From: Chryseobacterium mulctrae | Lineage (GTDB): Bacteria > Bacteroidota > Bacteroidia > Flavobacteriales > Weeksellaceae | Assembly: GCF_006175945.1 (NCBI RefSeq) | Contig: NZ_VAJL01000001.1 | Location: forward strand, 3,357,001 to 3,421,000 | Direction of reading: 5' to 3' | DNA: 64,000 bases | Shown here: piece after piece, positions 26,509 to 34,891 of the stretch | How the letters are laid out: every line of letters begins with the position of its first letter | How positions within the stretch are numbered: position 1 is the stretch's first letter | Notes under the pieces: generated by a model | What the model saw: the letters and a program-made list of their open reading frames with translations, nothing else | What the model was told of the DNA's origin: nothing | The model's database searches: none | Program-made: the position numbers and the translations under genes

Positions 26509-27387
26509 ATGTTACTAAACAAGAAAATTTCAATCTGGTATTTTATTGATCAAATTAAAAGCCAAATATTACTGATTGTTATACTTGCTGTAGGTATAGG
26601 TTTGTTGGATCTGCATCCTATTTTCAAAAAAATATCAATTCCATTAAGCATTCCCGCAATTTTAGGAACTGCTGTATCACTGCTACTTGCATTTAGGACG
26701 GCGCAGTCATACGAGAGATGGTGGGAAGCAAGAACCGTTTGGGGTGCTATTGTTAATGATTCCAGGTCTCTTATCCGATTAATTATTCAGTTCATTCCTC
26801 AGGATAGTGCGGACGTTAAAATATTTGCAGAAAGACAAATCGTATGGGTCTATGCGTTAGGCGAAGCATTAAGAAAACAGCCTTTTTCCGGTAAAGTAGG
26901 GGAGTATTTGAATATGCATCAGATTAACGCTGTTAATATACCCAATGCAATTTTGGATGAACATTCTTATCACTTAAGACAAATAGCCGAAAAAGGATTG
27001 GTATCAGATTTCAAGGAGGTTCAGCTTAACGAAGTTCTCATGAGGCTGTGTGACAATATGGGAAAATGTGAAAGATTGAAAAATACGGTATTTCCACGTG
27101 CCTATAGTATTTTACTGCATACTCTTATATATGTTTTTGCTTTTATACTCCCTTTCGGATTGGAAGATTCCCAGCTCACCTTGGAAATTATTACAACGAT
27201 CACTATTCCTCTGCTATTTATAGCCATTGAGAAAACAGCAATCATCATGCAGGATCCTTTCGAGAATACTCCTGTGGATACGCCAATGACATCTATTGCA
27301 CAAACTATAGAAATCAATATTTTACAGATGATCAAAGAAAATGATATTCCTGTTAAAAAAGAAAATAATACTTACTTCGAAATGTAG
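26509..27387 (+). CDS. Bestrophin-family anion channel
   Basis: 292 residues with the bestrophin/YneE pattern. A membrane span (about 18-34) and a second (about 47-62) are followed by the family stretch AFRTAQSYERWWEARTVWGA (about 63-82). Further membrane segments lie at about 203-235. A proline-rich end piece, DPFENTPVDTPMTSI, lies near 250-265. Bacterial bestrophins are pentameric ion channels. It lies between the metal pump and the CDF exporter, so it may balance charge during metal stress; this is inference. A second member lies at 45801. Confidence 0.85.
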   Translation: MLLNKKISIWYFIDQIKSQILLIVILAVGIGLLDLHPIFKKISIPLSIPAILGTAVSLLLAFRTAQSYERWWEARTVWGAIVNDSRSLIRLIIQFIPQDSADVKIFAERQIVWVYALGEALRKQPFSGKVGEYLNMHQINAVNIPNAILDEHSYHLRQIAEKGLVSDFKEVQLNEVLMRLCDNMGKCERLKNTVFPRAYSILLHTLIYVFAFILPFGLEDSQLTLEIITTITIPLLFIAIEKTAIIMQDPFENTPVDTPMTSIAQTIEINILQMIKENDIPVKKENNTYFEM

Positions 27388-27413
27388 AGTCAATCTAGTA
27401 AATACATAAAATT

Positions 27414-28310
27414 ATGAGCGACACAAATAAACAGACTGGATCTGCATCAAGCAGACATAAGAAAAATTTACTCATCGTCCTAGCACTAAGTGGTACTTAT
27501 CTTATTGCTGAAGTCATTGGAGGAATTGCAACAAAAAGTCTTGCATTGCTTGCGGATGCTGCTCACATGCTAACAGATGTTGTCGGTTTACTCCTAGCAT
27601 TTATTGCAATCAAAATTGGTGAGAGAAAGGCTAGTCCTGAAAAAACATTTGGGTACTATCGCACAGAGATTTTGGCTGCTGTGATTAATGCTGTTGTGCT
27701 ATTGGGTATCTCATTATTTGTTTTATATGAGGCATTTCAAAGATTTAAAAATCCTCCTGAAGTGCAAAGTGGCTCCATGATGATCGTTGCAGGAATTGGT
27801 TTTGTGGTCAATATCATCGGTATCCTTATCATAAGAAAGGACTCCAATGAAAGTCTTAATATGAAAGGTGCTTATTTTGAGGTCTTGTCGGATATGCTGA
27901 CATCCGTAGGAGTAATGATCGCAGGTGTGATAATGCTGACAACACAATGGTATTACGCAGATCCGATCATTTCTGCGGCAATAGGTCTATTAATCATTCC
28001 CAGAACCTTAAAGTTGCTTATGGAAGCGGTTAATGTCTTATTGGAAGGTACACCGAAAGATGTAGATATCAGCAAGCTTCGATCTTCACTGGAAGAACTT
28101 TCGGGAATCAAGGAAATCCACGATCTACATGTCTGGTCGCTTACATCAGGCGTTAATGCCATGAGCGCACATGTGATTGCAGATGATAACAAAAATCGCA
28201 ATGAACTCCTGCAAATATTAATAGATAAAGCAACGACAGATTTTAAAATAACCCATACCACTTTTCAAATCGAATATGAAGGTTATGATGAAACTGAAAT
28301 ACACTTGTAG
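27414..28310 (+). CDS. czcD: CDF-family metal cation exporter, CzcD/ZitB-like
   Basis: 298 residues with the CDF layout: six membrane spans and a C-terminal cytoplasmic domain. The metal-site motif LLADAAHMLTDVVGLLLA (about 44-61) carries the expected HxxxD. A second metal-binding pair lies in the segment FEVLSDMLTSVGVM near 145-158. CDF proteins exchange Zn, Cd or Co for protons across the inner membrane. It sits in the metal island on the same strand as the pump. Confidence 0.92.
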   Translation: MSDTNKQTGSASSRHKKNLLIVLALSGTYLIAEVIGGIATKSLALLADAAHMLTDVVGLLLAFIAIKIGERKASPEKTFGYYRTEILAAVINAVVLLGISLFVLYEAFQRFKNPPEVQSGSMMIVAGIGFVVNIIGILIIRKDSNESLNMKGAYFEVLSDMLTSVGVMIAGVIMLTTQWYYADPIISAAIGLLIIPRTLKLLMEAVNVLLEGTPKDVDISKLRSSLEELSGIKEIHDLHVWSLTSGVNAMSAHVIADDNKNRNELLQILIDKATTDFKITHTTFQIEYEGYDETEIHL

Positions 28311-28421
28311 ATGAATGATCAGAATAGATTGAAAATGAAATGAAATCTAAATGATTATTTCTATATCAAATAAAATTGATTTCTAAAGAATTAATGATGT
28401 AATCACTTATAAAACTTGTTT

Positions 28422-30416
28422 ATGAAACTAATTAAAATTAAGCGAAGCAGTTATAGCCTGCTCATTAATTTTTTCTTATTATATATAATTTTTTCCTTTG
28501 TCCTCAGGATAGGATTTTCTATTGCCAGCCTTCAAAAGGCAGAGATTAGTTTTCTTTCATTGCTGAATGTATTTGCTCTGGGATTTTTATTTGATATAGG
28601 GGTAGGGGTGTTTTTTGTGCTACCGTACAGTCTGTACCTGCTTTTATTTCCTCAGAAATATAATAATTCGCTTTTCAATAGAGCTATGACTTTTTTTTGC
28701 TTTAATGTAGCTGTGCTTATATTGTTGTTTTCATTTTTTGCTGAAGTAACATTCTGGCAGGAATTTGAAAGCCGGTTTAATTTTATTGCAGTTGATTATC
28801 TGGTTTATACCTATGAAGTAATCAATAATATTAATGAATCATATCCTTTGCCATTGCTCATTACAGCCATGTTAATAATGACTTCTTTGGTGTTTTTACT
28901 TTTCTATAAAAGGCATTACTTCACAGATAATTTTAAGGGCAGTACACCTTTTTTACAAAGATTCTTTATCTTTTTCGGATTGCTTTTCATTTCAGTCATT
29001 TATGCATTTTTTATTGACAACAGTTTAGCAGAGAATAGCGAAAACAGGTATCGGAATGAGCTGTCAAAATCAGGAATCTATTCTTTTTTTTCTGCATATA
29101 AAAATAACGAGATCAATTATGAACACTTCTATAAACTCATCGATAATAGGGTGGCGTTTAATATTGTGAGAACTGATCTCCAGGAATCTAACTCAGATTA
29201 CTTATCAAATGATTTCTCAATCTTACGTAACATTAAGGGAGCTGACTCCTATGAGAAGCCCAATGTTATTATGATCACATTGGAAAGTTTCAGTGCAGAC
29301 TTTATGAAAACATTTGGCAACAATCAGAATCTGACACCTACGTTGGACTCATTGGCGAATCAAAGCATTTTATTTACCAATATGTATGCTACCGGAACAA
29401 GAACCGTGCGAGGAATGGAGGCACTTTCACTTGCCGTTCCGCCTACACCGGGGAATAGTATTGTCCGCAGGAAAGAAAATGATAATCTGAGCACTGTAGG
29501 ATCGATCTTCAGTCAAAAGGGATATGATACTTCTTTCTTATATGGTGGTGATGGTTATTTTGATAATATGAATAATTATTTCGGTAATAATGGATACACA
29601 ATTGTAGACCGGAAAAGAAATTCTTTTGTAGGGGAAGATTATCAGTCTCCAAGAATACCAATAGAAGACAAGGAGGTCACTTTTGAAAATGCCTGGGGTA
29701 TTAGTGATGAAAATCTTTATGATCAGGTGATAAAGCAAGCAGATCAAAAATTTGCAGCGGGGAAACCTTTTTACGATTTTGTAATGAACACTTCCAATCA
29801 TCGTCCTTATACATATCCTGAAGGAAAGATTGATATTCCCTCGGGATCGGGAAGGGAAGGCGCCGTGAAATACACAGATTATGCGATCGGTCAGTTTTTT
29901 AAAAAGATAAAGAATAAATCCTGGTACAAAAATACCATTGTTATAATTGTTGCAGATCATTGTGCCAGCAGTGCGGGCAAGAACGATATCGATGTCGCAA
30001 AATACCATATCCCTGCAATGATTGTCAACCTGAACGACAACGAACCATTCAGAATTGAAAAAATGTGCTCTCAGATCGATTTGTATCCAACACTTTTCGC
30101 ACTTTTAGGTTGGACATATCAGAGTAATCTTTATGGTAAAAATGTTTTAGGCGAAAGCTATATTCCAAGAATATTTGTAAGTACCTATCAGAAACTTGGA
30201 TATATGGAAAACAACAAATTGGTTATTCTAGGTCCACAGCAAAAAACAGAGACGTATTTGTATGACAAGGAGAAAAATAAACAAAATCCAGAGATGCTGT
30301 CTGAACAGTATGTAAAAAAAGCGATAGCAAATTATCAGTCGGCCTACTATCTTTTCAAGAATGAAGGATTAAAACAGAAGCGGATTAAAAAGGGAAATAT
30401 AACCACAACTAGATAA
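28422..30416 (+). CDS. LTA-synthase-like sulfatase-family membrane enzyme
   Basis: 664 residues from ATG 28422. Five N-terminal membrane spans (about 10-205) precede an extracytoplasmic sulfatase-fold domain (about 285-610). The opening metal-site segment VIMITLESFSADFMKTFG and the nucleophile region ATGTRTVRGMEAL are visible. Later segments include NTSNHRPYTYP and IVADHC. The family includes lipoteichoic acid synthases and Gram-negative phosphoglycerol or phosphoethanolamine transferases. In this organism the substrate is unknown; an envelope lipid or glycan change is the likely outcome. Confidence 0.85.
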   Translation: MKLIKIKRSSYSLLINFFLLYIIFSFVLRIGFSIASLQKAEISFLSLLNVFALGFLFDIGVGVFFVLPYSLYLLLFPQKYNNSLFNRAMTFFCFNVAVLILLFSFFAEVTFWQEFESRFNFIAVDYLVYTYEVINNINESYPLPLLITAMLIMTSLVFLLFYKRHYFTDNFKGSTPFLQRFFIFFGLLFISVIYAFFIDNSLAENSENRYRNELSKSGIYSFFSAYKNNEINYEHFYKLIDNRVAFNIVRTDLQESNSDYLSNDFSILRNIKGADSYEKPNVIMITLESFSADFMKTFGNNQNLTPTLDSLANQSILFTNMYATGTRTVRGMEALSLAVPPTPGNSIVRRKENDNLSTVGSIFSQKGYDTSFLYGGDGYFDNMNNYFGNNGYTIVDRKRNSFVGEDYQSPRIPIEDKEVTFENAWGISDENLYDQVIKQADQKFAAGKPFYDFVMNTSNHRPYTYPEGKIDIPSGSGREGAVKYTDYAIGQFFKKIKNKSWYKNTIVIIVADHCASSAGKNDIDVAKYHIPAMIVNLNDNEPFRIEKMCSQIDLYPTLFALLGWTYQSNLYGKNVLGESYIPRIFVSTYQKLGYMENNKLVILGPQQKTETYLYDKEKNKQNPEMLSEQYVKKAIANYQSAYYLFKNEGLKQKRIKKGNITTTR

Positions 30417-30427
30417 AGTGATATAAA

Positions 30428-30889
30428 ATGGATCTAAAATTTGAACTTTTACTTGCCGGAAAATTATTATTAGCACTGTTTTTTGGCGCGATAATAGGTT
30501 TCGAAAGAGAAACTGCCCATAAAGATGCAGGGGTTCGCACTTTTGGCGTTCTCTGTATGGCTTCTTGCTTATTTGTGGCAGTTGCCTCGCATCTTACAGA
30601 TGATAAATCTGCAATAGCGAGAATGTTGGCGGCGATACCTGCCGGTTTAGGATTTATCGGAGCTGGACTGGCATTTAAAGATAGTTCCAAAAGCATGCAG
30701 GGGCTTACAACATCCACTGCTTTATGGGCTGCATCGGCAATAGGATCTGCCCTTGCACTGAACATGTTTTTGTTATCTTTTTTAGCAACTGTTCTTACCT
30801 TGTTCATCTTAAGTATTAACAAATTTGGCTGGTATAAAAAAATTCTAAAAACCGGAAGACAATCAGACCAGGATATATATATAAAGTAA
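30428..30889 (+). CDS. MgtC/SapB-family membrane protein
   Basis: 153 residues: the hydrophobic MgtC domain only, with the family opening LLLALFFGAIIGFERE (about 14-29) and AGVRTFGVLCMASCLF (about 34-49). The C-terminal soluble domain of MgtC is absent, as in many SapB-type members. MgtC proteins are linked to magnesium limitation and ATP-synthase control in other bacteria. It begins 12 bases after the sulfatase gene, so they are probably one unit. Confidence 0.88.
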   Translation: MDLKFELLLAGKLLLALFFGAIIGFERETAHKDAGVRTFGVLCMASCLFVAVASHLTDDKSAIARMLAAIPAGLGFIGAGLAFKDSSKSMQGLTTSTALWAASAIGSALALNMFLLSFLATVLTLFILSINKFGWYKKILKTGRQSDQDIYIK

Positions 30890-30916
30890 CCTAAAAATCA
30901 TAAAAATAATATTATT

Positions 30917-32965
30917 ATGGAACATAAACACATCTACGACGAAAATGGAAAGCAGCTCTGCTGTACTCCACAGGAAGGCAAAATCTATAAAGATGCTGGA
31001 GCCAAAAAATTAGTTGAAGAAGACGGATGCTGCGCTCCAAAGAAGAAAACGGAAGATCATCAACATACAGATGATGATGGACATGATCATGCAGAAACTG
31101 ATAAAACAGCGTTTCAGATGTTCTTGCCTGCGATTATTTCTTTGGTATTGTTATTAGCAGGCATTGCATTGGACAATTACATTAAGCCTGAATGGTTTAA
31201 AGACTGGGTACGTATTGTCTGGTACGGTGTTGCTTATCTACCGGTAGGCCTACCGGTTTTAAAAGAGGCATTTGAAAGTATCAAACAAGGTGATGTGTTT
31301 TCAGAATTTTTCCTTATGAGCATTGCAACGATAGGGGCTTTCATTATCGGAGAATTTCCTGAAGGAGTAGCGGTTATGTTGTTCTATGCAGTAGGAGAGG
31401 TTTTTCAGACTCTGGCTGTGTCGAGAGCTAAAACCAATATTAAGGCTCTTTTAGATCAACGTCCTGATGAGGTAACGATTATTGAAAATAATCAGCCTAA
31501 AAAAATCAAAGCTGCCGAAGCCAAAATCGGGGATACGATTCAGTTAAAATCAGGAGAAAAACTGGCATTGGACGGAGAACTGATCTCCGATTCTGCGTCT
31601 TTCAATACCGCAGCGTTAACAGGAGAGAGCAAACCTGATTCTAAAAATAAAGGTGAAACAGTTTTAGCCGGAATGATCAATATGAACAGCGTAGCTTTGA
31701 TTAAGGTTAATACAGCTTATGAGGATAGCAAACTCAGTAAGATCCTTGAACTGGTACAAAATGCAACAGCTCAAAAAGCTCCGACTGAACTTTTTATCAG
31801 AAAATTTGCAAGAATTTACACCCCAATTGTGGTTGCATTAGCTGTTTTGATCTGCTTAGTACCTTATTTCTTTGTTGATGATTATGTTTTCAGAGATTGG
31901 TTGTACAGAGCATTGATTTTCTTAGTTATATCTTGTCCGTGTGCATTGGTGATCTCTATCCCGCTTGGCTATTTTGGAGGTATCGGAGCAGCGAGCCGCA
32001 ATGGTATATTATTTAAAGGAAGCAACTTTTTGGATAAGATCGCTGAGATTCAGAATGTGGTAATGGATAAGACCGGAACTATGACAGAAGGTGTTTTCAA
32101 AGTTCAGGACGTTACCATTAAAGAAGGATTTGACAAAGATGAGATTCTCCAATTGGTCAATGTTGTTGAAAGTAAAAGTACCCATCCTGTGGCTACTGCT
32201 GTTCACGAGTTTGTAGGAGAGATCAACAATTCGATCAATTTAGAGGATACTGAAGAAATTGCAGGGCATGGGCTTAAAGCGAGAGCTAATGGGAAGGAAA
32301 TCCTGGTGGGTAATTTTAAACTATTGGATAAATTTAAGATCGGTTATGATGTAGACCCATCCAAAATCGTATATACGGTGATAGCTATCGCATATGATGG
32401 AAAATTTGCAGGATTCATTACGATTGCCGACCGAATCAAGGACGATGCAAAGCAAGCAGTTGAAAAACTTCATAGCTTGAATGTAAAAGCGACTATGCTA
32501 AGTGGTGACAAGACAACTGTAGTAAAATATGTGGCTGAGCAGATCGGTATTGACAATGCTTTTGGAGACCTGCTTCCGGAAGATAAGGTCAACAAGGTCA
32601 AAGAAATCAAAGCAAGAAATGAAAGTGTGGCTTTTGTTGGTGATGGTGTAAATGATGCGCCTGTAGTAGCATTAAGTGATGTTGGAATAGCAATGGGTGG
32701 ACTTGGCAGCGATGCGACCATCGAAACTGCCGATGTTGTGATCCAGGATGATAAACCATCAAAAATACCTATGGCGATCAATATTGGAAAGAAGACCAAA
32801 AGGATCGTCTGGCAGAATATCATTCTTGCCTTTGTTGTAAAAGCCATCGTGCTCGTACTTGGAGCTGGTGGACTGGCTACGATGTGGGAAGCTGTATTTG
32901 CTGATGTGGGAGTTGCTTTGATTGCAATACTCAATGCAGTCAGGATTCAAAGAATGAAATTTTAA
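30917..32965 (+). CDS. P1B heavy-metal ATPase, ZntA/CadA type
   Basis: 682 residues. Motifs in order: TGES (about 239), SCPCALV (about 343), phosphorylated DKTGT (about 383), the HP pair in STHPVA (about 422) and GDGVNDAP (about 574). The CPC motif and the remaining spans indicate Zn/Cd/Pb export. In place of a folded heavy-metal-associated domain there is a Cys/His-rich N-terminus with LCCTP, DGCCAP and HQHTDDDGHDHAE (about 13-58), probably a flexible metal-binding tail. It lies in the metal island on the same strand as czcA and czcD. Confidence 0.93.
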   Translation: MEHKHIYDENGKQLCCTPQEGKIYKDAGAKKLVEEDGCCAPKKKTEDHQHTDDDGHDHAETDKTAFQMFLPAIISLVLLLAGIALDNYIKPEWFKDWVRIVWYGVAYLPVGLPVLKEAFESIKQGDVFSEFFLMSIATIGAFIIGEFPEGVAVMLFYAVGEVFQTLAVSRAKTNIKALLDQRPDEVTIIENNQPKKIKAAEAKIGDTIQLKSGEKLALDGELISDSASFNTAALTGESKPDSKNKGETVLAGMINMNSVALIKVNTAYEDSKLSKILELVQNATAQKAPTELFIRKFARIYTPIVVALAVLICLVPYFFVDDYVFRDWLYRALIFLVISCPCALVISIPLGYFGGIGAASRNGILFKGSNFLDKIAEIQNVVMDKTGTMTEGVFKVQDVTIKEGFDKDEILQLVNVVESKSTHPVATAVHEFVGEINNSINLEDTEEIAGHGLKARANGKEILVGNFKLLDKFKIGYDVDPSKIVYTVIAIAYDGKFAGFITIADRIKDDAKQAVEKLHSLNVKATMLSGDKTTVVKYVAEQIGIDNAFGDLLPEDKVNKVKEIKARNESVAFVGDGVNDAPVVALSDVGIAMGGLGSDATIETADVVIQDDKPSKIPMAINIGKKTKRIVWQNIILAFVVKAIVLVLGAGGLATMWEAVFADVGVALIAILNAVRIQRMKF

Positions 32966-33009
32966 AAGAGATTATCACAGATAAAAATAGAGCAAATTCT
33001 AGTATCCTG

Positions 33010-33039
33010 TTTCCTTAGGATATTACAATTCTAAGGAAA
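33010..33039. repeat. Perfect 9-bp inverted repeat downstream of ATPase gene
   Basis: TTTCCTTAG and CTAAGGAAA pair perfectly across a 12-base spacer. No T-run follows, so it is more like an operator than a terminator. It lies between the ATPase gene and the PAP2 gene. Confidence 0.5.
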
Positions 33040-33069
33040 ATTTGCCTCCACTCATATTATTAAGATTGA

Positions 33070-33090
33070 GTTCCCATAAAAGATGGGAAC
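33070..33090. repeat. Second perfect hairpin before PAP2 gene
   Basis: GTTCCCAT and ATGGGAAC form eight perfect pairs around the five-base loop AAAAG. No poly-T follows. It lies 31 bases after the first inverted repeat and about 85 bases before ATG 33176. Confidence 0.5.
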
Positions 33091-33175
33091 AGGGAAGTTA
33101 CATCCAATTTTACGATATAAAATTGAATACTATTAATGTTAGATCCGAACAATAAAAATCAGAAATATAATTTTT

Positions 33176-33967
33176 ATGTGGACTTATGTAAAAAAAAACT
33201 CAATACTAATCCTTTTACTGAAATTCTCTCTAAGTATTTATGCTCAGGATAGTTTGTCATTGCAAAAAACTGCTCAACAAGATTCTTTAATAATAAGAGA
33301 TGATACTTTGGATTATAAAAAACTTATTGTTCCGGTTAGCTTGATATCGGCAGGTGCAATTGGTTTTACAATTCCTGAAATCAAAAAGTTTGATTATGAT
33401 GTGAGAAGGGAGGTAAACGATCATACATTAAACAATTCAAAATTAGACAACTATACCTTATTTGTACCAGCTGCGCTCGTTTATGGTTTAAACATAGCGG
33501 GTGTTCGAGGGAAACATAACTTAAAAGATCGAACGATCATTTTAGCAACATCACAAGCTATCTTATTGGCAATAGTTATTCCTTCAAAATCATTGATCGG
33601 CAGGGAGCGGCCTGATCAATCAAATTATATGTCATTTCCCTCAGGTCATGCAGCGATCGCATTTTCAACTGCACAGTTTATGTTCAGAGAATATAGGGAC
33701 AGCAATTATTGGATCAGTCTGTCAGGATATCCGTTTGCCATTTTTACTAGTGTGTACAGAATCATCAATAATAAGCATTGGGTTACAGATGTCCTGTCTG
33801 GTGCTGGTATCGGAATTTTTTCTACTGAGATAGCATATTGGTTATATCCAAAGATCAAAACTTTATTTAAAAGTAAGAATGAAAAAACATTATCTATGAT
33901 TTCTCCTTATTTCCAGAAGAGTTATCAGCAGAAAAGTTTGGGTTTGAATTACCAGCTATTTTTTTAA
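33176..33967 (+). CDS. PAP2-family membrane phosphatase
   Basis: 263 residues with a signal-like N-terminus (ending YAQD, about residue 24) and several membrane spans. The three PAP2 motifs are visible: K-x6-RP as KSLIGRERP (about 141-149), PSGH (about 157-160), and R-x5-H-x3-D in YRIINNKHWVTD (about 197-208). PAP2 enzymes dephosphorylate lipid pyrophosphates or phosphatidate. With the LTA-synthase-like enzyme it suggests envelope lipid or carrier modification as part of the cargo. The substrate cannot be read from sequence. Confidence 0.87.
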   Translation: MWTYVKKNSILILLLKFSLSIYAQDSLSLQKTAQQDSLIIRDDTLDYKKLIVPVSLISAGAIGFTIPEIKKFDYDVRREVNDHTLNNSKLDNYTLFVPAALVYGLNIAGVRGKHNLKDRTIILATSQAILLAIVIPSKSLIGRERPDQSNYMSFPSGHAAIAFSTAQFMFREYRDSNYWISLSGYPFAIFTSVYRIINNKHWVTDVLSGAGIGIFSTEIAYWLYPKIKTLFKSKNEKTLSMISPYFQKSYQQKSLGLNYQLFF

Positions 33968-33977
33968 ATGAGAAATT

Positions 33978-34163
33978 ATGGGATTTAAAAGACGATTTAG
34001 GAGACGAATAATCAGGAGGGGAAAGCATCGGCTTGCGTCAGAAGATATATTCTATTTGATAGTTTTTAGTATCCTGATACTATCTCTTATAACATATGGA
34101 TTTAAGAAATATTTTCATCCTGTCAAAGACCATCATTTTAAATATCATCAAAGTAAAAACTAA
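33978..34163 (+). CDS. Small basic membrane protein, unknown
   Basis: 61 residues: a strongly basic start (MGFKRRFRRRIIRRGKHR), one membrane span (IFYLIVFSILILSLITYGF) and a His-containing tail (DHHFKYHQ). It lies 10 bases after the PAP2 gene on the same strand. It has no family name I know. It may be an accessory membrane peptide of the cargo island; a chance frame cannot be excluded. Confidence 0.5.
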   Translation: MGFKRRFRRRIIRRGKHRLASEDIFYLIVFSILILSLITYGFKKYFHPVKDHHFKYHQSKN

Positions 34164-34331
34164 TCAATCTACTTCCTAAAACGATCAATAGTTAACTATG
34201 GACAGATAGAAATAATATTTTTTTAGAGTAATGTTTTAACATATCACGTTTTTAAAGGACATTTAAAATTATTTAGATGTTTGAAGCAATATTGTTTAAA
34301 ACAATGGAAAGTATTTAAAATCAGTAGATTA

Positions 34332-34339
34332 TAGCTTTG
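34332..34339 (+). promoter_or_regulatory. Promoter -7 box for the His-rich peptide gene
   Basis: TAGCTTTG matches the Bacteroidetes -7 pattern TAnnTTTG. A transcript from it would carry a leader of roughly 70 bases before ATG 34412. No clear TTG lies 19 bases upstream, so support is partial. Confidence 0.4.
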
Positions 34340-34411
34340 TTTTGGCATCTTATTTGCCTTTCACAAATAACAACATATATAAATTAATATTCACCTTTAA
34401 ATTAAAATGTT

Positions 34412-34606
34412 ATGAACAGCGAAGATCAAAAAAAAGAGACACACGACCATCCAGAACATCACGAACACAAAGAACATCATCCGCACAAGGAACATCACGA
34501 GGGTCCTGAACATGCAGATGAGCCGGAGCATCACGATGAGGCCGAGCATCATCAAGAAAAAGAACATCACGATGAGAAAGAACATCATGATGAGAATAAG
34601 AAGTAA
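34412..34606 (+). CDS. Histidine-rich small metal-binding peptide
   Basis: 64 residues, of which 19 are His, with many Glu and Asp and no Cys, in repeats of the form EHH-x-x-x-EHH. No signal peptide, so it is probably cytoplasmic. Such peptides can buffer Zn, Ni, Co or Cu. It has a promoter-like box and its own terminator and lies at the end of the metal island, suggesting a separate, possibly metal-controlled unit. The complementary strand is open as well, but it reads as Met/Leu/Phe-rich nonsense. Confidence 0.7.
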   Translation: MNSEDQKKETHDHPEHHEHKEHHPHKEHHEGPEHADEPEHHDEAEHHQEKEHHDEKEHHDENKK

Positions 34607-34624
34607 ATAGCATAGTTCTTATAA

Positions 34625-34661
34625 ATACTGAATTTCAATACTGGAATTCAGTATATTTTTA
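34625..34661 (+). terminator. Terminator after His-rich gene
   Basis: Arms ATACTGAATT and AATTCAGTAT (34625-34634 and 34645-34654) are perfectly complementary around a 10-base loop and lead into ATTTTTAAT. It starts 19 bases after the His-rich stop codon. Confidence 0.65.
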
Positions 34662-34891
34662 ATAATATAATGTACCGTATTTTAATCTTTCTTCATAAGT
34701 GAGCATTTTCAAATATTAATATTTAATTGAGTCGTTATGTATAAAATCTAGATTGAATTCGCTAATTCCAGTAATCCTACGAAACAGTCTTTCTTGCTTT
34801 TTGTCCCTTAACAAAAACATAAAGAATATCCACGGAGTATTAACTCAAGAATGACTTTTTGCTCAATCCTAAGATCTGCGGAGGCAAATTA

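Noticed and set aside
34397-34613. Long open frames on the strand opposite the His-rich peptide gene
   Set aside because: They read as Met/Leu/Phe repeats or Asp/His/Arg repeats and are the direct shadow of the repeated His/Glu codons.
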